Shown: piece after piece, positions 1-4,392 of the stretch
How positions within the stretch are numbered: position 1 is the first letter of the stretch
Layout: the number at the start of each line of letters is the position of its first letter
From: JAICJR01 sp036494715
Lineage (GTDB): Bacteria; Actinomycetota; Thermoleophilia; Solirubrobacterales; Thermoleophilaceae
Assembly: GCA_036494715.1 (NCBI GenBank)
Contig: DASXNY010000119.1
Span: 1-6,738 of the forward strand
Direction: 5' to 3'
DNA length: 6,738 bases
Translations under genes and position numbers: made by a program
Notes under the pieces: model-generated
Told to the model about the DNA's origin: nothing
Databases searched by the model: none
The model's input: only the letters and a program-made list of their open reading frames with translations

Positions 1-226
1 CCTGTCGCCGCGGCTCGACGTGGTGCGGCGACTGTCGGTCTGCTGGGGCGTGCTCACCGGCCTCAACGAGGAGCCGAGCGAGACCTTCGAGCTGCTCGAG
101 GAGTGCTCCCAGGCGGCCAAGGCGGCCGGCATCGTCTCACCTGGCGACCGGATCGGGATCACCGCCGGCCTGCCCGCGGGCAAGGCGGGCGGCACGAACC
201 TGTTCAAGGTTCATACGGTCGAGTAG
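1..226 (+). CDS. pyk: Pyruvate kinase, C-terminal fragment
   Basis: This is the 3' end of a gene that begins before the window; the frame is open from base 2. The visible ~74 residues fit the C-terminal allosteric domain of pyruvate kinase, which makes pyruvate and ATP from phosphoenolpyruvate and ADP in the cytosol as the last step of glycolysis. Near the N-terminal edge is an R-L-x-x-x-W-G-V segment (the 'tWGV' region of the family). The end carries the characteristic G-D-x-x-x-I-T-A-G-x-P-x-G-x-x-G-G-T-N-L-x-K-V-H run. The gene ends with tandem in-frame stops, TAG at 224-226 followed directly by TGA at 227-229. It converges on the synthase gene with a 64-bp gap in which I see no convincing terminator hairpin. 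Catalytic residues lie upstream and cannot be checked. Identification is confident; the symbol follows from the family. Confidence 0.9.
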   Translation, partial: LSPRLDVVRRLSVCWGVLTGLNEEPSETFELLEECSQAAKAAGIVSPGDRIGITAGLPAGKAGGTNLFKVHTVE

Positions 227-290
227 TGAGAACTCTGCCCTGAAGCGCGGCTTGGGGTTGCCCGTACGGATCAGCCACTCGCCGGAGGTC

Positions 291-1532
291 CTACTTGATG
301 AGCTGCGCTTCGCGGCCCACGCGCTCGAAGATTCCGAGTGCGCGGTCGAGCTGCTCGCGCTCGTGCGTGGCCATCACGCTCGTGCGCAGCAACGCGTGCC
401 CGTGCGGCACGGCGGGGTGGATCGCGACGTTGGAGTAGACGCCCGCGTCGTACAGCGCCTTCCAGAAGATCACGGCCTGCCAGTCGTCGCCGATCCGCAC
501 CGGCACGACCGAGGTGAACATCTCCGAGCCGTCCGCCATGGGCACCGGGTCGACGACGTTGAAGCCGAGGTCGTGGAGCCCGCGGTTGAGGTAGCGCGCG
601 TTGTCGAGCACCTTGGCGAACAGAGTCGGCCCCTCCTCGGAGCGGCAGATCTTGACGGCGGCGAGCGCGGCGCCCACCGCGGCGGGAACCGCCGACGCCG
701 TGAACAGGAAGGCGCGCGACTGGATGCGCAGGAAGTCGATCACGTCGGCTGGGCCGGCGATGAAGCCGCCGCAGCTCGCGAGCGACTTCGAGAAGGTGCC
801 CATGCGCAGGTCCACCTGGTCCTCGAGGCCGAACGCCTCGCAGGCACCCGCGCCGCGCTCGCCGAGCACGCCCACGCCGTGGGCCTCGTCAACCATCAGG
901 CGCGCGCCGTGCTGGCGGCAGAGCTCGACGATCGGCGGCAGGTCGCAGACGTCCCCTTCCATCGAGTAGACGCCGTCGACCACCACGAGCACGCCGCCGC
1001 CGTCGCCGGCCGCGCGCTCGAGCATCTGGGCGAGCTTGTCGAGGCGGTTGTGGCGGAAGGGCCGCAGCCGCGCCCTCGACATCATCACGCCGTCCATGAT
1101 CGAGGCGTGGTCGCCGGAATCGCAGATCACGGTGTCGCCCGGGCCGAGCAGGGTGGAGAGGCAGCCGACGTTGGCCTGGTAGCCGGTGGTGAAGACGATC
1201 GCGTCGCCGCTGCCCATCCACTGCGCGATCTCGCGCTCGAGCTCCTGGTGCAGCGGCGTCGTGCCGTTGAGCAGGCGCGACCCGGTGAGCCCGGTGCCGT
1301 ATGTCTCGAGCGCCTCGCGGGCGGCCTCCTTGACGCGCGGGTCGCCGGTGAGCCCGAGGTAGTTGTTGGAGCCGAGCATCACCCGCTCCTTGCCCTCGAC
1401 CTCCACGACCGGCCCGGCCTCCGACTCGATCAGGCGGAAGTAGGGCAGCAGGTCGTGCTCGCGGGCGGCCTGGAGCTGCTCCACGCGCTCGTGGGTACGT
1501 GCCTTCTCGAATAGATCGGTGACGGTGGGCAT
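291..1532 (-). CDS. PLP-dependent alpha-oxoamine synthase, serine palmitoyltransferase-like
   Basis: Fold-type I PLP enzyme of the alpha-oxoamine synthase family, which condenses an amino acid with an acyl thioester and releases CO2. Visible landmarks in the 413 residues: N-N-Y-L-G-L near 56-61; the Y-G-T-G-x-x-G-S-R-x-x-N-G block at 78-90; D-H-A-S with H142, the expected PLP-stacking histidine; V-D-E-A-H-G with D215 and H218; G-T-F-S-K-S with K249 as the Schiff-base lysine; and R-T-S-x-M-A-T-H at 383-390, with R383 the likely carboxylate ligand. The S-K-S-L-A-S-x-G-G context and the A-V-P...R-T-S-M-A-T-H ending recall bacterial serine palmitoyltransferases more than BioF or glycine C-acetyltransferase, but I cannot exclude those. 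Length fits (about 380-420). No membrane segment, so cytosolic. The ATG at 1530-1532 has no Shine-Dalgarno. It is divergent from the GNAT gene, 23 bp away. Family call is firm; substrate is inferred. Confidence 0.87.
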   Translation of the reverse strand: MPTVTDLFEKARTHERVEQLQAAREHDLLPYFRLIESEAGPVVEVEGKERVMLGSNNYLGLTGDPRVKEAAREALETYGTGLTGSRLLNGTTPLHQELEREIAQWMGSGDAIVFTTGYQANVGCLSTLLGPGDTVICDSGDHASIMDGVMMSRARLRPFRHNRLDKLAQMLERAAGDGGGVLVVVDGVYSMEGDVCDLPPIVELCRQHGARLMVDEAHGVGVLGERGAGACEAFGLEDQVDLRMGTFSKSLASCGGFIAGPADVIDFLRIQSRAFLFTASAVPAAVGAALAAVKICRSEEGPTLFAKVLDNARYLNRGLHDLGFNVVDPVPMADGSEMFTSVVPVRIGDDWQAVIFWKALYDAGVYSNVAIHPAVPHGHALLRTSVMATHEREQLDRALGIFERVGREAQLIK

Positions 1533-1546
1533 CGTTCGGATAAGGT
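1519..1546 (+). promoter_or_regulatory. Candidate promoter of the GNAT-fold gene
   Basis: TAAGGT at 1541-1546 fits the actinobacterial TANNNT -10 form. GTGACG at 1519-1524 shares the TGAC core of the -35 hexamer, with a 16-bp spacer. The -35 would lie inside the first codons of the opposing synthase gene. Only 9 nt separate the -10 from the ATG at 1556, so the transcript would have little or no leader. An alternative reading of the same bases is a weak Shine-Dalgarno (AAGGTG, 1542-1547) served by a promoter further upstream. Confidence 0.4.
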
Positions 1547-1555
1547 GCCGCGCCG

Positions 1556-2704
1556 ATGTCAGTCGAGGTGCGGCCCGTCCATAGCAGCAGCGACCTGATG
1601 CGCTTCATCAAGTTGCCGTGGCGGCTTTATCGTAACTCCCCCCACTGGGTGCCGCCCCTCATCTCGGAGCGCAAGCACCACCTGGACAGGGACAAGAACC
1701 CCTTCTTCCAGCACGCGGAGGCGGAGTACTTCCTCGCCTGGCGCGACGGCGAGCCGGTCGGCCGCATCACCGCGCAGGTGGACCGCCGCCTCAACGAGTT
1801 TCAGCACAACGACTGGGGCCTGTGGGGCTTCTTCGAGTCCGAGGACGACCCGGAGATCGCGAACGCGCTGCTCGCGACGGCCGAGTCGTGGCTGCGCGAG
1901 CGCGGCCGGGACAACATGGTCGGCCCGATGGACTTCACCACCAACCACGAGTGCGGCCTGCTCGTGGAGGGCTTCGAGCGCCCGCCCCAGATCCTCGAGA
2001 ACTGGCACCACCCGTATTACGGCGCGCTGATCGAGGGCTACGGCCTGACCAAGGTGATGGACCTCTACAAGTGGGAGCTCGACATCGCCGACCGGGAGAA
2101 GATGCTGCCGATCATGTTCGAGCTCGCCGACAAGGTCGAGCCGAAGTACGGCGTGAAGGTGCGGCCGATGCGCAAGCGCGACTTCGAGAACGAGGTGCGC
2201 GCGTTCATGGAGATCTACAACGCGGCCTGGGAGAACAACTGGGGCTTCGTTCCGCTCACAGAGGCCGAGCTCAAGTCCTACGCCAAGGAGCTCAAGCCGA
2301 TCCTCGACGAGAACTGGGCCTGGATCGCCGAGTCGGAGGAGGGCCAGGTGGTGGGCGCCGCGCTGTCGATCCCGGACTACAACCAGGTGCTGGCGAAGCT
2401 CAACGGGCGCCTCCTGCCGATCGGCTGGGCCAAGGCGCTGATCGCGCGGCGCAAGATCGACTCGGTGCGCGTGTTCGCGCTCGGGGTCAAGCGCGACTGG
2501 CAGCACACCGGCGTGGCCGCCAAGTTCTACGTCGAGCACTTCAACTCGGCCGGGCGGACCCCGCAGACGTGGGGTGAGATGGGCTGGATCCTCGAGACCA
2601 ACAAGGCCATGAACCGCGGCATGGAGGCGATGAACGGGCGCATCGTCAAGCGCTATCGCCTCTTCGAGAAGCCCCTCGCCGAGGGTCGTCCGGACGGGGA
2701 GTAG
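1556..2704 (+). CDS. YghO-like GNAT-fold acyltransferase, candidate ceramide synthase
   Basis: A 382-residue protein resembling the YghO-like group of GNAT-superfamily proteins. Residues ~1-177 look like a degenerate GNAT lobe: the P-W-R-L-Y...P-x-W-V-P-P-L opening at 21-35, a G-x-P-V-G-R strand at 65-70, and a helix near 100-117 followed by V-G-P. Residues ~198-372 form a second lobe with the acyl-CoA pyrophosphate-binding motif Q-H-T-G-V-A at 316-321 and a conserved-looking G-W-I-L-E-T-N at 343-349, ending K-R-Y-R-L-F-E-K. No signal peptide or membrane span is seen. Known context: the Caulobacter ceramide synthase is a GNAT-fold protein acting with a serine palmitoyltransferase, and here the gene is divergent from a palmitoyltransferase-like gene. 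Inference: it N-acylates the long-chain base made by that neighbour. Other amine acyl acceptors are possible. The stop is 14 bp before the next ATG. Confidence 0.8.
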   Translation: MSVEVRPVHSSSDLMRFIKLPWRLYRNSPHWVPPLISERKHHLDRDKNPFFQHAEAEYFLAWRDGEPVGRITAQVDRRLNEFQHNDWGLWGFFESEDDPEIANALLATAESWLRERGRDNMVGPMDFTTNHECGLLVEGFERPPQILENWHHPYYGALIEGYGLTKVMDLYKWELDIADREKMLPIMFELADKVEPKYGVKVRPMRKRDFENEVRAFMEIYNAAWENNWGFVPLTEAELKSYAKELKPILDENWAWIAESEEGQVVGAALSIPDYNQVLAKLNGRLLPIGWAKALIARRKIDSVRVFALGVKRDWQHTGVAAKFYVEHFNSAGRTPQTWGEMGWILETNKAMNRGMEAMNGRIVKRYRLFEKPLAEGRPDGE

Positions 2705-2707
2705 ACT
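2702..2707 (+). promoter_or_regulatory. TANNNT -10-like hexamer overlapping the GNAT stop codon
   Basis: TAGACT at 2702-2707 shares its first three bases with the TAG stop of the preceding gene and lies 11 nt before the ATG at 2719. No -35 hexamer is evident, and there is no Shine-Dalgarno between stop and start. It could drive a short-leader transcript of the small membrane protein, or be chance within a read-through operon. Confidence 0.3.
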
Positions 2708-2718
2708 CGCACGGCTCT

Positions 2719-3042
2719 ATGTCCGACGCCGCCCACGAACCGTTGCCGGAAGACGACGGCGACGTTCGCCATCTGCCGGTGCCGTCCTCGGTCCCCGAGG
2801 CGCGGCCGATCGAGCGCCCGGCGCCGGCCGGCGGACTTCAGGCCTTTCTGTCCTCGCTGCCCGCGCCCGCCGTGGCGGCGGCCGGCGGCTTTCTCATGGG
2901 CGTCGTCACGTGGGTCGCGATCCGCGTGCTGCGCGGCGACAGCCGGCGCTCGATGATCGCCAGACGCAACCGGCGCAAGGGCGTCGAGGTCGCGGCCACG
3001 CGCTCGTTCCTCGTCGACGTTCACCTGCTCAAGGACAGGTAG
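2719..3042 (+). CDS. Small single-span membrane protein, unknown function
   Basis: I do not recognise a family for this 107-residue protein. The N-terminal ~47 residues are acidic and then rich in proline and alanine, and look disordered. One hydrophobic span covers about 50-71 (A-V-A-A-A-G-G-F-L-M-G-V-V-T-W-V-A-I). It is followed by a strongly basic stretch (R-R-x-x-x-x-R-R-N-R-R-K, about 76-87) and a short tail ending L-L-K-D-R. The positive-inside rule predicts an outside N terminus and a cytoplasmic basic tail, which could bind lipid headgroups or nucleic acid; that is inference. There is no export cleavage motif. The gene is on the strand of the GNAT gene upstream and the glycosylase gene 5 bp downstream, so co-transcription is likely. 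Its codon pattern matches its neighbours, which supports a real gene. Confidence 0.72.
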   Translation: MSDAAHEPLPEDDGDVRHLPVPSSVPEARPIERPAPAGGLQAFLSSLPAPAVAAAGGFLMGVVTWVAIRVLRGDSRRSMIARRNRRKGVEVAATRSFLVDVHLLKDR

Positions 3043-3050
3043 CGCCGTTG
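3031..3050 (+). promoter_or_regulatory. Ribosome binding site and TTG start of the glycosylase
   Basis: AAGGACAGG (3031-3039), inside the last codons of the small membrane protein gene, is partly complementary to the 16S 3' end and lies 8 nt before TTG at 3048-3050. It decides the start in the absence of an ATG before 3093 and suggests translational coupling. Confidence 0.5.
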
Positions 3051-3899
3051 GCGGTCGTCGAGGTCGACGTCCGCCCTCGCGGTCCCTACCGGATGCCGTA
3101 CGCCGGCCGGGACGGCGTGGTGCGGCGGCGCGAGCGCGCGCTCGAGCGGCTGATCCACCACGGCGACGATGCCTCGGTGGTGCGCGCCTGGGCGGCCGGG
3201 CCGTGCGTACGCCTGCGGGCGGAGTCGCCGTCGCGCGCGGCCGCCGAGCATGCCGTCGCGCGCATGCGCTTCGCGCTCGGAGTGGACCACGACCTGTCGG
3301 AGTTCCAGCGCGAGTTCAAGTGGCACCCGCTGCTCGGGCCGGTTATTCGGCGCAAGCCATGGCTGCGCCCCCGGCGGCGCGCCGAGCCGTGGGAGGCGCT
3401 CGCCTGGGCGATCACGGAGCAGCTCATCGAGTCCGAGCGGGCGGCGCGGATCCAGCGCCGGCTCGTCTACCGCTACGGGCGCCCGAGCGCGTGCGGCACG
3501 CTGCGCGACGCGCCGTCGGCCTCGGCCCTGGCTGCGCGCGCCCCCGCTGAGCTCGAGGCCTGCGACCTGGCGGGCAAGCGGGCGATCGCGATGATCCGCG
3601 TGGCGCGCGAGGTGGCCGCCGGCCGGGCCGACCTCACGCAGCACGAGCCGGCCTGGAAGCGCCTCATGTCGATCCGCGAGATCGGTACCTGGACAGTGGA
3701 CAAGCTCGCCTATGAGGGCCAGGGCCGCGACGACCGCCTGCCGGCGGGCGACCTCGCCTACGTAAAGCTGGTTGGCCGCCTCGTCCGCCTCGGCCGCCGT
3801 GCCACCGAGGAGGAGGTGCGCGAGTTCTTCGAGCCGTTCGCGCCGTTCCAGGGGCTGGCCGGGACCTACCTGCTGCTGGGCCACCTCGGCGGGGGCTGA
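3048..3899 (+). CDS. alkA: AlkA-type DNA-3-methyladenine glycosylase II (HhH-GPD)
   Basis: Base-excision repair glycosylase that removes alkylated purines such as 3-methyladenine from DNA, leaving an abasic site. The 283 residues (E. coli AlkA has 282) show an N-terminal AlkA-like opening with R-G-P-Y at 11-14, the helical P-W-E-A-L-A-W-A-I-x-E-Q segment at 114-125, a helix-hairpin-helix around 206-219 (I-R-E-I-G-T-W-T-V-D-K), and L-P-A-G-D-L with D235 in the place of the catalytic aspartate. No iron-sulfur cysteine cluster is present, as expected for AlkA rather than Nth/MutY. I chose TTG at 3048 because it keeps the N-terminal R-G-P-Y region and follows a purine-rich AAGGACAGG (3031-3039) 8 nt upstream. 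The next in-frame ATG (3093) would cut into the domain. It begins 5 bp after the small membrane protein gene, so is probably translated from the same message. Confidence 0.86.
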   Translation: MAVVEVDVRPRGPYRMPYAGRDGVVRRRERALERLIHHGDDASVVRAWAAGPCVRLRAESPSRAAAEHAVARMRFALGVDHDLSEFQREFKWHPLLGPVIRRKPWLRPRRRAEPWEALAWAITEQLIESERAARIQRRLVYRYGRPSACGTLRDAPSASALAARAPAELEACDLAGKRAIAMIRVAREVAAGRADLTQHEPAWKRLMSIREIGTWTVDKLAYEGQGRDDRLPAGDLAYVKLVGRLVRLGRRATEEEVREFFEPFAPFQGLAGTYLLLGHLGGG

Positions 3900-3912
3900 T
3901 TCACGCAAGCGG

Positions 3913-3918
3913 TACGAT
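3913..3918 (+). promoter_or_regulatory. TANNNT -10 element for a leaderless GTG start
   Basis: TACGAT at 3913-3918 lies exactly 6 nt before GTG at 3925 in the 25-bp gap after the glycosylase stop. No Shine-Dalgarno precedes that GTG. The same geometry recurs before the GTG at 6591. No clear -35 hexamer is visible, which is common for such promoters. A leaderless transcript starting at or near the GTG is the simplest reading. Confidence 0.5.
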
Positions 3919-3924
3919 CGGCGC

Positions 3925-4278
3925 GTGTCACACGCGAGCGCGCTTGTCGACGAGATCGCCAATGAGCTGGACACCTGGCCTGGCGTGAGCATCGAGCTCC
4001 AGGCCGCCGGCGTGGCGCTGGTTCGCTACGAGCGGCTGCCGCTGGGGACGCTCGACCGCGAGCGTGGCGTGGCGGTGTTGCACGTCTCGCATCCGGAGCA
4101 CGAGGAGCTGGTCGAGCACGGGGACGCCGAGCCGGCGGATCCGCGGCCCGAGTCCGACGACGTCAGCCACGCGGTGGAGGGCCCGTCGGACGTGACCGCC
4201 GTGCTCGCGCTGTTCGACGAGCGCTACCGCGACCTGCGCGGCGAGGACGACCCCTACAGCTCCGAAGACCCGGACTGA
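3925..4278 (+). CDS. DUF5519/luciferase-like domain protein
   Basis: A 117-residue soluble protein. The order of elements fits the small luciferase-like (DUF5519) family as I know it: an N-terminal helix ending W-P-G-V (18-21), a central strand, then H-P-E-H-E-E-L-V-E-H-G-x-A-E-P, and a C-terminal V-E-G-P-S-D-V...L-F-x-x-R-Y helix. The family's molecular role is poorly defined despite its name, and I assign none. The glycine-histidine motif (G-H-x-H-G) usual in the centre is not intact: the matching region reads V-L-H-V-S-H. The tail is acidic. GTG at 3925 was chosen because the longer open frame runs back to 3772 inside the glycosylase gene, whereas this start is preceded by a -10-like TACGAT at 6 nt and gives an N terminus that fits the family. 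The gene lies 25 bp after the glycosylase and converges on the hydrolase gene. Confidence 0.68.
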   Translation: MSHASALVDEIANELDTWPGVSIELQAAGVALVRYERLPLGTLDRERGVAVLHVSHPEHEELVEHGDAEPADPRPESDDVSHAVEGPSDVTAVLALFDERYRDLRGEDDPYSSEDPD

Positions 4279-4306
4279 CGCGCCCACGGCCGTGTACATG
4301 GGCGTG
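4279..4306 (+). terminator. Stem-loop just after the DUF5519 stop, candidate terminator
   Basis: The arms CGCCCA (4281-4286) and TGGGCG (4299-4304) pair perfectly. They extend outward by a G-U wobble (4280/4305) and a C-G pair (4279/4306) on the plus-strand RNA, giving eight pairs around a 12-nt loop. On the minus strand the wobble becomes a C-A mismatch, so the structure favours the plus transcript. It starts one base after the stop codon. There is no U-tract, as in many high-GC actinobacterial terminators. Confidence 0.4.
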
Positions 4307-4335
4307 ACCGAGCGCCTGCGCTGAAACGGCGAGGG

Positions 4336-4360
4336 CCGCGGCGACTCGCGGTCGCCACGG
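4336..4360 (-). terminator. Ten-pair hairpin downstream of the hydrolase gene, candidate terminator
   Basis: Read on the minus strand, CCGTGGCGAC and GTCGCCGCGG flank a 5-nt loop. They give ten consecutive pairs including one U-G wobble; on the plus strand the wobble is a C-A mismatch. The hairpin begins about 33 nt after the hydrolase stop. The only U-rich bases beyond it are a short GTTTC (4323-4327), so it would be a tail-poor terminator. Confidence 0.45.
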
Positions 4361-4392
4361 ACCTCTGGTCTCCCCCTACCGCGAGCGGGGCA

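Noticed and set aside
227..290. Possible terminator between pyruvate kinase and the synthase
   Set aside because: Only the 8-bp palindrome CCGTACGG and three-pair stems are present; nothing stable enough to call.
252..1514. 420-codon open frame on the plus strand opposite the synthase
   Set aside because: It is the antisense shadow of a clearly conserved PLP enzyme. Its translation is rich in R, H, V and A with no recognisable motif, as expected from GC-rich codons read backwards.
1559..2539. 326-codon open frame on the minus strand opposite the GNAT gene
   Set aside because: Antisense shadow with low-complexity L/V/R/H composition and no family signal; the GNAT frame carries conserved motifs throughout.
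2910..3047. Upstream extension of the glycosylase frame into the small membrane protein gene
   Set aside because: The residues from this part are arginine-rich shadow sequence of the 2719-3042 gene. The glycosylase domain begins only after TTG 3048, where a Shine-Dalgarno-like run is placed correctly.
3772..3924. ATG-started N-terminal extension of the DUF5519-like protein
   Set aside because: It lies within the glycosylase coding region, gives serine/arginine-rich low-complexity residues, and GTG 3925 has a promoter-like element at 6 nt.
3021..3992. 323-codon minus-strand frame opposite the glycosylase
   Set aside because: Antisense shadow of a gene with an intact HhH-GPD motif; it also crosses the intergenic gap at 3900-3924.
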